Positions 1 through 8,315 of a stretch of DNA of 64,000 nt are shown one piece after another; position 1 is the stretch's first letter, and every line of letters begins with the position of its first letter. A program made the position numbers and the translations under genes. The stretch spans positions 144,420 to 208,419 of the forward strand of contig NZ_LUVZ01000047.1 of assembly GCF_001593385.1 (NCBI RefSeq). Direction: 5' to 3'. Source of the stretch: Chryseobacterium cucumeris (GTDB lineage: Bacteria > Bacteroidota > Bacteroidia > Flavobacteriales > Weeksellaceae). Under the pieces are notes generated by a model that made no database searches, was not told the DNA's origin, and was given only the letters and a program-made list of their open reading frames with translations.

Positions 1-958
1 TCAACAAATAATTGGCCAGTTCAATAAAAGGTTTTTTCTTTTCTTCCGGCACATCAATTTTCTGAAGATAACTTTGTCCAATCTCATTATGTTTTTCAAT
101 CAGACGTAATGCTTTTTCATCTACTTTTGTTCTTCTGAAGATCTTTTCTACTCCATATACTTTATCAACATTTTCAGTCTTCTTAGAATACCAGTAGTCC
201 AATTCTTTTCTTTCTTCGTCTGTAGCGTGTTCTCTTGCTAGCAGATACAGAACAGTTTTCTTGTTTTCGTAGATGTCTCCGGCATGTTTTTTACCAAACT
301 GCGCCTGATCTCCAAATACATCAAGATAATCATCCATAATCTGGAAGGCAATTCCGATATGTTTTCCGAAATTGAAAATAGCTTTGGCATCTTTAAAATC
401 TGCTCTTGCAATCAAAGCTCCGATTTCAAATGAAGAAGCACTTAATACCCCGGTTTTATAAGTAATCATTCTGATATAGTCATCAAAAGTAACATTTTCC
501 TGAGTTTCAAAATTAATATCGTACTGTTGACCTTCGCATAACAGAAGTCCTGTATGGGTAAATATTCTGATACATGCCTTGAATATTTCAGGTTCCAGAT
601 CCTCAAAAAACTTATACGCTTTCAACATCAGTCCGTCTCCGGAAAGAATTCCTACATTAAGCCCGTGTAAAGTATGAATAGTAGGCTTGTTCCTTCTTAA
701 AGGAGCCTCATCCATAATATCATCATGGATCAGGGTGAAGTTATGGAAAAACTCGATAGCCAATGCCGGCTTGATTGCCTGCTTAAGATCTCCACCGAAC
801 ATATCACATGCCATTAACACCATAATAGGACGAAGGCGTTTTCCACCATGGGAAATAATATAGTTCATCGGATCATAGAGCTCCGAAGGTTTATCTTTAA
901 AAGTATATTTAGTGATGGCATCTGCAACAATCTGCTGGTATCTGTCTAAAAATTCCAT
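1..958 (-). CDS. Polyprenyl synthetase (isoprenyl diphosphate synthase), 3' end cut off
   Basis: Class I trans-prenyltransferase that condenses isopentenyl diphosphate onto an allylic diphosphate, feeding quinone or carotenoid synthesis. I translated this frame by hand because it runs off the left edge; 319 residues are visible with no stop. It begins MEFLDRYQQIV and carries GGKRLRP near residue 40, the first Asp-rich motif DDIMDE followed by RR, a GQ.YD region, and the second Asp-rich motif in FQIMDDYLD. Those are the two Mg-diphosphate binding sites of the family. The ATG at 958 sits just after a TATTTTTG promoter box. Chain length of the product (FPP, GGPP or octaprenyl) cannot be told from this. 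The family assignment is firm, the specific substrate is not. Confidence 0.93.
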   Translation of the reverse strand, partial: MEFLDRYQQIVADAITKYTFKDKPSELYDPMNYIISHGGKRLRPIMVLMACDMFGGDLKQAIKPALAIEFFHNFTLIHDDIMDEAPLRRNKPTIHTLHGLNVGILSGDGLMLKAYKFFEDLEPEIFKACIRIFTHTGLLLCEGQQYDINFETQENVTFDDYIRMITYKTGVLSASSFEIGALIARADFKDAKAIFNFGKHIGIAFQIMDDYLDVFGDQAQFGKKHAGDIYENKKTVLYLLAREHATDEERKELDYWYSKKTENVDKVYGVEKIFRRTKVDEKALRLIEKHNEIGQSYLQKIDVPEEKKKPFIELANYLL

Positions 959-976
959 AAAATCTTATAATTTGAA

Positions 977-1011
977 CAAAAATACGATTTTTCAAGGCTT
1001 TATAAAACAAA
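977..1011 (-). promoter_or_regulatory. Bacteroidota promoter for polyprenyl synthetase
   Basis: On the minus strand TTTG is followed after 23 bases by TATTTTTG (977-984), matching the Bacteroidota consensus TTG-N17-23-TAnnTTTG. The start codon lies about 18 bases further on. Confidence 0.5.
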
Positions 1012-1048
1012 AAAACATCGTTTTGATGAGGATTTTTATGATTATTCG

Positions 1049-1818
1049 CTATTCTAAAAAATTATTAAATTTCTTCTTATTTTCTTCAATTCTTTTTCTG
1101 TACTCTGGAGTATTAATTTTACCCTGGGAAGGGTCATTAATGTATTCTTTACGCTTTTCTATGTATTGAGCTTGAGTAATCAACAATCCTTTTTTATATT
1201 CTATAGGTAAATTCGTTTTAGTTATAGAAAGAAACTCAAAATTAAAATATTTTTTTCATCGCTGACCTCTAAAATCAATCCGGGAAGACCTTTAAACTTA
1301 TAAGGACCATCATTAACAGGTATTTCATGAGTAAACCATGCTATATATATTCTCTTTCCAACTTTAGCAACAGCTTTTGTACATTTATATCCTTGAATAA
1401 CTTTAGTTATCAAGTTATCAATCTTCCAATGAATGTTTTCTGTACGAAAGGTATAAAAGTCATTACCTAAGTGATTTGATATGTAGATAGAATCATTATC
1501 CTTATAAACACAATGTCTTACTTTCGATTGTAGTAATTTACCTGGTTCTACAATACTGCCAGTCTTTATTGCAGTTTCCAGCTGTTTCTTAAAACCATCA
1601 GAAAATGCTTTATAATTCTCACTATAATAAACAGATTTGTTACTATTAGCCAGGAGTATCATTGGTTCTGAAACAACGCTTTCTATATTCAAAGTATCCG
1701 TTATATATGAAAAGTTGTATCTGACTTCCAGTATAGAAATATCTCTTTCTAATTTAGGAGATTGACTTTTAATAAAGATTAAAAGAAAATAAAAAAATAT
1801 ACCTAATTTTTTTTTCAT
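1049..1818 (-). pseudogene. GLPGLI family protein, frameshifted near its C-terminus
   Basis: The open frame from 1818 gives 198 residues: a signal peptide, a beta-rich body, and the family signature KFKGLPGLILEV, then it stops at 1222. Past a run of seven T (1250-1256; seven A on the coding strand) the other frame continues for about 65 further codons with sensible sequence (EYKKGLLITQAQYIEKR, ending in KKFNNFLE) to a stop at 1049-1051. One extra A in the run would restore a single protein of about 256 residues, close to the usual family length. Family function is unknown; members are exported Bacteroidota proteins. The break may be a real mutation, a slippage site or a sequencing error. It lies 42 bases downstream of a small secreted-protein gene, likely one transcript. 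Confidence 0.75.
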
Positions 1819-1860
1819 AAAAAAATAAATACAAGGTAGGTCAAACAGCTTCAGACAACA

Positions 1861-2118
1861 TTAAACAGGCGGATTCTCATAGCTGGCATGGCCACAATCC
1901 TGTTGATTATACATTTCCCATTCATTATTTACACAATTATACGTATCGAAATCAGTATCTAGAACAGTTTGATAAGTAGTTCCACAAACAGTCTTTAGTG
2001 TTATTAAATAACGTGTAAATAAAACGGCTTGGGCTGTTTTTTCATTCTTAAAATTAAAATTATTGGCTTTAATAAGTGCTGCCAACATAAATGCTGAAAG
2101 AAGTAATAGTTTTTTCAT
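1861..2118 (-). CDS. Small secreted hypothetical protein
   Basis: An 85-residue protein with a clear signal peptide (MKKLLLLSAFMLAALIKA) and a mature part of about 67 residues containing three cysteines (in TVCGTTYQ, YNCVNNEW and QQDCGHAS). I recognise no family. It is the first gene before the GLPGLI gene on the same strand. A TACTTTTG promoter box lies about 30 bases upstream of the start. Signal peptide, promoter and position support a real exported gene; its role is unknown. Confidence 0.6.
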   Translation of the reverse strand: MKKLLLLSAFMLAALIKANNFNFKNEKTAQAVLFTRYLITLKTVCGTTYQTVLDTDFDTYNCVNNEWEMYNQQDCGHASYENPPV

Positions 2119-2147
2119 TGTAATTTGTATTAATAAACTTTTTTGTT

Positions 2148-2155
2148 CAAAAGTA
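2148..2155 (-). promoter_or_regulatory. Promoter -7 box upstream of the small secreted protein
   Basis: TACTTTTG on the minus strand fits TAnnTTTG, about 30 bases before the ATG at 2118. No clear -33 TTTG was found at the usual distance. Confidence 0.35.
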
Positions 2156-2315
2156 TTGCAAAGTGTTTATCTAATGTATAAAACAAATAAACTATAAAAC
2201 AATAGAAATCAACAAAATAAGAAACTTATTTTAAACAAAACACAAAAACATGGATCACAACAATAAATATCTGTTCGTTGATTAATAATTTAAATTTCAA
2301 CATTGCACAATAAAA

Positions 2316-2341
2316 AAACTTTGCCCAAATGGACAAAGTTT
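2316..2341 (-). terminator. Rho-independent terminator of the pit operon
   Basis: Stem AAACTTTGTCC / GGGCAAAGTTT with an ATTT loop, followed on the minus strand by a run of seven T. It lies about 25 bases past the PiT stop codon. Confidence 0.85.
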
Positions 2342-2364
2342 ATATAATTGTATGATTTGTTTTT

Positions 2365-3507
2365 TTAGAAAAGGAAGGTTACTGCAAGATAAGTAATTGC
2401 TGCTACTATTGCAGAGATTGGAATGGTAAGAACCCAAGCCCAAAGTAAGCTTACAGTGATTCCCCATCTTACCGCTGAAATTCTTTTCGTTAATCCTACC
2501 CCGATGATAGAACCTGTAATCGTGTGTGTAGTAGATACAGGAATACCGAAGTGGTCTGTGATGAATAAGGTAATAGCACCTGCCGTTTCTGCACTTACTC
2601 CTTCTAATGAAGTTACCTTCGTAATCTTTGTTCCCATTGTTTTGATGATCTTCCAACCACCACTCATTGTACCTAAACCAATAGCAAGGAAGGAAACCAA
2701 AGGAACCCAGATATAATGCTGTGCAAAATAATCAAAACGTTCTGCAGAAGGAATATTCAAATACTGCGCATCCTGAAGCATATTTACGTGATAATAGATT
2801 ACTGCTGCACCAATGATCCCCATTACTTTCTGAGCATCATTCAAACCGTGTCCCAAGCTGAATAAAGCTGAAGAAGCCAGCTGTAATCTTTTGAAAGACT
2901 GGTCTGCTTTGTGGGGGTTTGATCTTTTATAAAGATGTACAATAATCAGAGTTATAATGATCGAGATAATCATCCCTATGATTGGTGCCATGAAAATGAA
3001 CAGGAAGATAGGAATTACTTTATCAAACTTTACGACACCCTGTTGTGTTACCTGGCTGAAAGCTTCTTTAATGGTATCCCACATCCCAAGCCCGGGTTGT
3101 GCTGCAGCTACATCATGATAATCCATCATGAAGGCATGCATAAGAGCCGCTCCTAAGAAACCTCCGATCAGCGTGTGTGAAGATGATGAAGGGATCCCGA
3201 ACCACCATGTCAAAAGGTTCCAGGCAATTGCGGCGATAAGGCCGGAAAATATAACCTCAAGAGTGATAAAATTCTCATTAACTGTTTTGGCAATTGTATT
3301 ACCAATTTTGAATTCTCCAATAATATAAGCAGCAATAAAGAACGCTGCAAAGTTCCAAAGTGCCGCCCAAAGTACAGCCTGGAATGGAGTTAAAACTTTT
3401 GTAGAAACTATAGTTGCAATTGAGTTGGCTGCATCATGGAAACCATTGATATAATCGAAGATCAGGGCCAGCGCAATAATAACTACAAGTAAAATCGGAA
3501 ATTCCAT
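2365..3507 (-). CDS. pit: PiT-family inorganic phosphate transporter
   Basis: Inner-membrane phosphate permease of the PiT family, usually driven by proton or cation symport. The 380-residue protein is hydrophobic throughout and has the family's duplicated signatures: GFHDAANSIAT near residue 22 and GHGLNDAQKVMG near residue 220, plus the paired GIPSSSSHT (near 105) and GIPVSTTHT (near 320) motifs. Length is at the short end of the family, without the large cytoplasmic loop of Escherichia coli PitA. The gene follows the DUF47 gene by 13 bases and ends in a strong terminator, so the two form an operon. This pairing of PiT with a PhoU-like DUF47 protein is widespread. Confidence 0.93.
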   Translation of the reverse strand: MEFPILLVVIIALALIFDYINGFHDAANSIATIVSTKVLTPFQAVLWAALWNFAAFFIAAYIIGEFKIGNTIAKTVNENFITLEVIFSGLIAAIAWNLLTWWFGIPSSSSHTLIGGFLGAALMHAFMMDYHDVAAAQPGLGMWDTIKEAFSQVTQQGVVKFDKVIPIFLFIFMAPIIGMIISIIITLIIVHLYKRSNPHKADQSFKRLQLASSALFSLGHGLNDAQKVMGIIGAAVIYYHVNMLQDAQYLNIPSAERFDYFAQHYIWVPLVSFLAIGLGTMSGGWKIIKTMGTKITKVTSLEGVSAETAGAITLFITDHFGIPVSTTHTITGSIIGVGLTKRISAVRWGITVSLLWAWVLTIPISAIVAAITYLAVTFLF

Positions 3508-3520
3508 TTTTTGCTATGTA

Positions 3521-4159
3521 TTAGGCGTATTTAATCATGATGTTCTCAATCGTATTGGCAACATCTTCTGCTTTGTCTGTTACAATTTCAAGGTAGTTTA
3601 ATACAGATGAAACTTTAATAATGTTGATGGCATCATTAGTTTCAAATAATTCTACCATTGAGTTGGAAAGCAAATCGTCAGCAATATTCTCAATAGAGTT
3701 CACCTTAATACAAGCTTCTTTCACCTGTTCCATATTTTTGAACCCTTTAAGGTTTTTCATTGCATTCTGAATTTCAAGACATGCTTTGTGGATTAATAAA
3801 GAGAAGTCTGAATAAGCCTTCATCTCCGGTGATTTGTAAAGGAAAATATATTTTGTGGATGCGTAGATATAATCAGCGATATCATCAAGTCCTGTTGCCA
3901 GTGTGTGAATGTCTTCACGGTCAAAAGGTGTAATGAAGTTCTTCCCTAATTCTACGAAAATTTCGTGAGTAAGTTCATCATTCTTGTGTTCAAAGTCGCT
4001 CATTTTCTTCAACATTGAATCGTCATTAAGATCGAAATCCTTGATTCCTGTGTTGAATTCTTCTGACATTGCAACTAGATTTTCAGTTACTTTTTCGAAA
4101 AGTACAAAGAAGATTTTATCTTTTGGTTGAAAAGCGTGGAAAATATTACCAATTCCCAT
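3521..4159 (-). CDS. DUF47 / PhoU-like Pit accessory protein
   Basis: A 212-residue, all-helical soluble protein beginning MGIGNIFHAFQPKDKIFF, typical of the DUF47 (PhoU_div, TIGR00153) family. Charged helices with regularly spaced acidic residues such as DREDIHTLATGLDDIADYIY resemble the metal-binding helices of PhoU. Members are encoded next to PiT transporters and are thought to regulate or couple phosphate uptake; that is family knowledge, not shown here. The gene is first in a two-gene operon with the PiT permease, 13 bases apart. The helicase gene upstream is separated by a terminator. Confidence 0.9.
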   Translation of the reverse strand: MGIGNIFHAFQPKDKIFFVLFEKVTENLVAMSEEFNTGIKDFDLNDDSMLKKMSDFEHKNDELTHEIFVELGKNFITPFDREDIHTLATGLDDIADYIYASTKYIFLYKSPEMKAYSDFSLLIHKACLEIQNAMKNLKGFKNMEQVKEACIKVNSIENIADDLLSNSMVELFETNDAINIIKVSSVLNYLEIVTDKAEDVANTIENIMIKYA

Positions 4160-4271
4160 TTTTTAGTATTTATAATTCGTGTGCAAATTTCTTAAAAAAG
4201 GATTGTACGTGAAACTATATAACATTAAGTTTTGTTAACATTCGCTTAACTACTGATTATCAAACAAAAAA

Positions 4272-4289
4272 ACCGGCATCAATGCCGGT
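4272..4289 (-). terminator. Terminator downstream of the DEAD-box helicase
   Basis: Perfect stem ACCGGCA / TGCCGGT with a TTGA loop; on the minus strand the right arm runs into TTTTTTTG. It lies about 20 bases after the helicase stop. Confidence 0.85.
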
Positions 4290-4310
4290 TTTGTATGGTA
4301 TAAGAAGAGA

Positions 4311-6011
4311 TTAGTTTGCTACTTCAGCTCTCATATCTTTTCCTTTGAACTTCATCGATTGAATATTGCTCAATACATTGTCTTTGAACGATTTTTCAAC
4401 TTCGAAGAAAGAGAATTTCTCTAAGATTTCAATATCACCGATTTCAGCTCTTTTTTTGGTTTTTCCGCCAGCAGTAGCTTTGTTGATAATATCTAAAACA
4501 TCAAGTTTCTTCAAATGGTCTTTTTTACCAAGGTTGAAGAAAAATCTTACCATGTTTTCATCTCTTCTTCTTGGCTTTCCACCACGATCTCTGTCTCTTC
4601 CACGGTCTCCACGATCTCTGTCGCGACCTCTATCTCTGTCTCTGTCACGTCCGCGATCTCTTCTAGAATAGTCATCGTCTCTGCTGCTTAATTTCTGCTC
4701 AACAAGGTCATGCTTGTCTTTGTAGTATAAAGCAAGATCTTTCAACTGAAACTGTAGAAGCTGGTGTACCAGTTCTTCTTTTGTAAAGTTGCTCAGATCC
4801 GGGATTAAGCTATCATCAAATTCAAAAAGATCTTCGTGTTCCGTTAATAATTTCTCGAATACACCACCTACCTGAGCTTTGATAATATCTTCACCTGTAG
4901 GAATGAATTTTTCGTTAATTTCAATTTTCGTTGCAGATTTGATCTGTTTCAGTTTTCTGCTTTCTTCAGGCTTTATTAAAGCCATAGAAATACCATCTTT
5001 TCCAGCTCTACCTGTTCTACCGCTTCTGTGAACGAATACTTCAGGATCATCTGGTAAAGAGAAGTGAATAACGTGAGTTAAAGAGTTTACATCCAATCCT
5101 CTTGCTGCAACGTCTGTCGCTACAAGAATATCAATATTTTTCAATCTGAATTTCTTCATTACCGTATCTCTCTGTGCCTGAGAAAGATCACCATGAAGAG
5201 CATCAGCTGCATATCCGTTCTGCATTAAGAAATCAGCAACCTCCTGAGTTTCCATTCTCGTTCTACAGAAGATAATGGAGTACTGGTTAGGGTTAGCATC
5301 AATTAATCTTTTTAATGCTTCTTTTTTCTGACGGTATCCTACAACATAGTATTCGTGAGTAATGTTCTTCTTCACTTCGTTGATAGAACCTACTGAAATA
5401 CGATGCGGCTTTGTAAGATAATTTTTGGAAATTCTTTCCACCTCTTTATTCATCGTTGCAGAGAATAAGAAAGTTTGTTTAGTTTCCGGAGTTTCGCTTA
5501 GAATGGTTTCCAATTCGTCTTTGAAGCCCATAGAAAGCATTTCATCAGCTTCGTCTAATACTAACCAATGAATCGCAGAAAAGTCTAATGCTTTTCTGTT
5601 GATAAGATCAATTACTCTTCCCGGAGTTCCCACAATAATCTGTGGTTTGTCCTTCAAAGATCTCATCTGCTCTACAATACTACTTCCACCATAAACCGCA
5701 GTTGTCTTGATGTCTTTCATATACTTAGAGTAATTCTTTATGTCCTTCGAAATCTGAAGACATAATTCCCGTGTCGGACAAAGCACCAATAATTGGATTT
5801 TGCGACTCGTATCGTCAATCATATCCAAAATCGGAAGCGAAAACGCTGCTGTTTTGCCTGTCCCTGTCTGCGCAAGTGCGATCAAGTCGCGAATATCTGA
5901 AAGAATAAAAGGGATAGTCTGTTTTTGGATTTCTGTTGGGCTTTCGTAACCCAGTTCGCCAATTGCCTTAAGGATATCAGGACTTAAATTGGTTTCCGTA
6001 AATAAATTCAT
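4311..6011 (-). CDS. DEAD-box ATP-dependent RNA helicase with DbpA-type C-terminal RNA-binding domain
   Basis: A 566-residue RNA helicase. Motifs: Q-motif region ESPTEIQKQ (23-31), Walker A AQTGTGKT (47-54), PTREL (79-83), TPGR (129-132), DEAD (153-156), SAT (184-186), ARGLD (303-307) and HRSGRTGR (328-335). A low-complexity stretch of alternating Arg, Asp and Gly follows (about 445-485), then a DbpA-like RNA-binding domain to the end (about 490-566, beginning RFFFNLGKKDH). The architecture matches the DeaD/CsdA group that acts in ribosome assembly and cold adaptation, and exact orthology is an inference. It is monocistronic: own promoter box 20 bases upstream and own terminator. The linker is richer in Asp than the usual RGG type. 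Confidence 0.93.
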   Translation of the reverse strand: MNLFTETNLSPDILKAIGELGYESPTEIQKQTIPFILSDIRDLIALAQTGTGKTAAFSLPILDMIDDTSRKIQLLVLCPTRELCLQISKDIKNYSKYMKDIKTTAVYGGSSIVEQMRSLKDKPQIIVGTPGRVIDLINRKALDFSAIHWLVLDEADEMLSMGFKDELETILSETPETKQTFLFSATMNKEVERISKNYLTKPHRISVGSINEVKKNITHEYYVVGYRQKKEALKRLIDANPNQYSIIFCRTRMETQEVADFLMQNGYAADALHGDLSQAQRDTVMKKFRLKNIDILVATDVAARGLDVNSLTHVIHFSLPDDPEVFVHRSGRTGRAGKDGISMALIKPEESRKLKQIKSATKIEINEKFIPTGEDIIKAQVGGVFEKLLTEHEDLFEFDDSLIPDLSNFTKEELVHQLLQFQLKDLALYYKDKHDLVEQKLSSRDDDYSRRDRGRDRDRDRGRDRDRGDRGRDRDRGGKPRRRDENMVRFFFNLGKKDHLKKLDVLDIINKATAGGKTKKRAEIGDIEILEKFSFFEVEKSFKDNVLSNIQSMKFKGKDMRAEVAN

Positions 6012-6578
6012 TAACTATTTTAAAATTTTTGCAAAGATACAATAAATATTTGATTTGTTTTTGAATAAAGTTTTAAATATACAATCTTAAATTCAGAATC
6101 TTTTAATATTTCTTTGATTTTTTGAAAATTAAATGTAAAAAAAACAGCCTTAAACTAAGGACTTGTTAAACATTATTTTTTTTTATTAAATTGGATTGAT
6201 TTTTTCTGTGATATTAATGAATTTTCAAAAATAAAACCATAGAACATATATTTTTCTCTTTTTATATTATTATGCAAAACATTAAATCTATCACAAAAGA
6301 CCACTTAAAATAACATAAAAATTTCTTCAAAAGAATAATGAGAGCTTCAGGCATCCGGTACCTGGCAGCACCTTACTTATCAACCTGTTTTGATTCCCAA
6401 TCTGCCACTGCAAATTCCTTTATCATCTAATATCCGTCTATTATCCCTACTGAAAGTTTAAAACCTAAATAGATTTTGTACATTTGAATTGTGGTATGAA
6501 TTTCCAATTCTAAATTTCGGGATTGAATAGCCTACCCAAATCTGACTTAGCAACAACACTAAAAATACCTCACATAAT
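6012..6578. other. Non-coding region between divergent genes
   Basis: About 570 AT-rich bases. It contains the helicase promoter box on the minus strand and a possible plus-strand box TACATTTG at 6479-6486 for the DUF2461 gene. I see no open frame with protein-like content, no RNA gene and no strong hairpin. Confidence 0.6.
6032..6039 (-). promoter_or_regulatory. Promoter -7 box of the helicase gene
   Basis: TATCTTTG on the minus strand is an exact TAnnTTTG match, ending 20 bases before the ATG at 6011. The -33 element is not clear. Confidence 0.5.
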
Positions 6579-7244
6579 ATGTCTGCAAGCATTTCTTCTA
6601 AAACATTTGATTTTTTAAACAAATTAAATAAAAACAATAACCGCGAATGGTTTACTGAAAATAAAAACCTGTACACAGAATCTCAGCAAAATGTTGTGTC
6701 ATTTCTTGATGAACTGATTAAGGAGATGTCTGGTTTTGATGAAGAACTTGCTAAAATAGACAGTAAAAAGGCCTTATTCAGAATTTACAGAGATACCCGC
6801 TTTTCAAAGGACAAATCGCCTTATAAAACCAATTTCGGAGCTTCTCTGGGGATGGGAAAAGGAAATCAGAAAGGAGGTTATTATCTTCACATGGAACCTG
6901 GAAAGTCCTTTTTAGCAGGAGGAATCTACATGCCGGAATCTTCTGTCCTGAAAGAAGTCCGCAAAGAGATTTCTTTGTATGGAGACGATTTTCTAAAAAT
7001 TCTCAATAATAAAGATTTCAAAAAACATTTTCCGGAGCTTGACCAGGACGATAAACTAAAGAAAATACCTCAGGGTTTTGAAAAAGAAGATCCTATGGGA
7101 GAATATCTCAAACTTAAAAATTTTATTGTAGTATATTCTCTGAAAGATGAGGAAGTGCTGGACAAAAATGCTGTAAAAAACATGACCAAAGTTTTCAAAC
7201 TGATGAAACCTTTCAATGATTTTCTAAATACACCTTTTCTCTAG
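6579..7244 (+). CDS. DUF2461 domain-containing protein
   Basis: A 221-residue soluble protein of the DUF2461 / TIGR02453 family. Recognisable family features are the early FLNKLNKNNNREWFTENKN segment (residues 12-30), the RIYRDTRFSKDKSPYKTNFG block (about 69-88), GKGNQKGGYYLHMEPG (about 93-108) and FLAGGIYMPE. Function is unknown for the family. The start at 6579 gives the usual family N-terminus. It is flanked by non-coding DNA on both sides and appears monocistronic. Confidence 0.9.
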   Translation: MSASISSKTFDFLNKLNKNNNREWFTENKNLYTESQQNVVSFLDELIKEMSGFDEELAKIDSKKALFRIYRDTRFSKDKSPYKTNFGASLGMGKGNQKGGYYLHMEPGKSFLAGGIYMPESSVLKEVRKEISLYGDDFLKILNNKDFKKHFPELDQDDKLKKIPQGFEKEDPMGEYLKLKNFIVVYSLKDEEVLDKNAVKNMTKVFKLMKPFNDFLNTPFL

Positions 7245-7483
7245 ATAGTTTTACTTTTTCAACTACCGATCACTCGTTTTTCACAGATCATTGGGTGCAT
7301 TCTGGTTGAAGTTCTATTTCTACAGAATGTCATAATCAGATGTTCAGGGGGATACAGGTGTCTCTGTGACAAATCAAAATTATAGTAAAACTCCCCAGGT
7401 TACAAAAACAAATTTCAGAAATCCATCCTGAAAATCAAGCCATTATAATTAACATTTTTTAAGAAAAGTTTTACATTTTTACG

Positions 7484-7491
7484 TATCTTTG
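7484..7491 (+). promoter_or_regulatory. Promoter -7 box of the FkbM-flippase pair; decides the start codon
   Basis: TATCTTTG matches TAnnTTTG. An in-frame TTG overlaps this box, so translation from there is impossible for a transcript starting just downstream. The ATG at 7513 is therefore the start. Confidence 0.55.
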
Positions 7492-7512
7492 CTGTTCGCC
7501 AAAAAGCCAAAG

Positions 7513-8307
7513 ATGTCTTTATACCAAAAAATTGCAGAGAAACTACAATACATAAGCCCGAATTTCTACAAAAAAAGATATTTTAAAGCTCTAAATAATC
7601 TTAATAAAAATAACTTTTCGGAACGTAATGTAGAACCGGAATTGGTATGGATCAAAGAATACCTTCCTAAAAATGCTGTGATACTGGATATTGGTGCCAA
7701 TGTGGGAACTTTCCTTTATCAGCTGGAAAATACATTGAAGCATGAGCATATTTATGGTTTTGAACCTAATAAAAAGCTTTACAGAAGACTGAAAAGACTG
7801 TTTTCTGACATGCATATTCTCCCTCTTGCTCTTTCGGATGAAAACAGGATTGCAGAATTCAAAGTACCCATCATTAATGGTAAAACTATTGCTTCCCGTG
7901 GTACTTTAAACACTTCTTACAAAGAAAAAGGAGAAGAGAAAAGCTATACGGAACAAGTAAAAGTTATTAAACTTGACGAATGGGCAGCACTGGAACATTT
8001 CAACAGACTTGATTTTATCAAAATAGATGTTGAAGGAAACGAAATAAAAACTCTTTCCGGAGCGAGAGAAACCATTAGACAATTTAAGCCGACCTTAATG
8101 GTTGAAATGGAGCAAAGACACCATGAAACTCCTATATGGAATGAAATATCCGAAGTGATGAGCTGGGGATATGATGCCAGATATCTAAACAGAAACAGCT
8201 TTACGCTGGAAAATCTTACAGAAGATATTATAACACAAAATACAAACGACGAAAAAAATAAAACTCAGTACATCAACAATATTATTTTTATACCTAAAAA
8301 CATTTAA
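7513..8307 (+). CDS. FkbM family SAM-dependent methyltransferase
   Basis: About 264 residues from the ATG at 7513 (MSLYQKIAEKL). The SAM-binding motif I is LDIGANVG (about 58-65), followed by the acidic GFEPN, and the FkbM-typical DFIKIDVEGNEIKTL (about 180-195). FkbM enzymes O-methylate sugars or polyketides; in this setting a surface glycan is the likely substrate. The flippase gene begins 8 bases after its stop, so both probably share one transcript and act in the same polysaccharide pathway. The open frame can be extended 24 bases upstream to a TTG, but that lies in the promoter box. Confidence 0.85.
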   Translation: MSLYQKIAEKLQYISPNFYKKRYFKALNNLNKNNFSERNVEPELVWIKEYLPKNAVILDIGANVGTFLYQLENTLKHEHIYGFEPNKKLYRRLKRLFSDMHILPLALSDENRIAEFKVPIINGKTIASRGTLNTSYKEKGEEKSYTEQVKVIKLDEWAALEHFNRLDFIKIDVEGNEIKTLSGARETIRQFKPTLMVEMEQRHHETPIWNEISEVMSWGYDARYLNRNSFTLENLTEDIITQNTNDEKNKTQYINNIIFIPKNI

Positions 8308-8315
8308 AACAACTT

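Noticed and set aside
912..1169. 85-codon plus-strand frame over the polyprenyl synthase start
   Set aside because: It spans the polyprenyl synthase promoter and the frameshifted end of the GLPGLI gene on the opposite strand.
2297..2716. Frames overlapping the PiT gene on both strands
   Set aside because: Shadows of the PiT coding sequence. Composition is not protein-like and no ribosome site or promoter is present.
4366..4671. 101-codon Ser/Arg/Leu-rich plus-strand frame opposite the helicase
   Set aside because: An antisense reading of the helicase RD-repeat, which yields an artificial SRPRSLS repeat.
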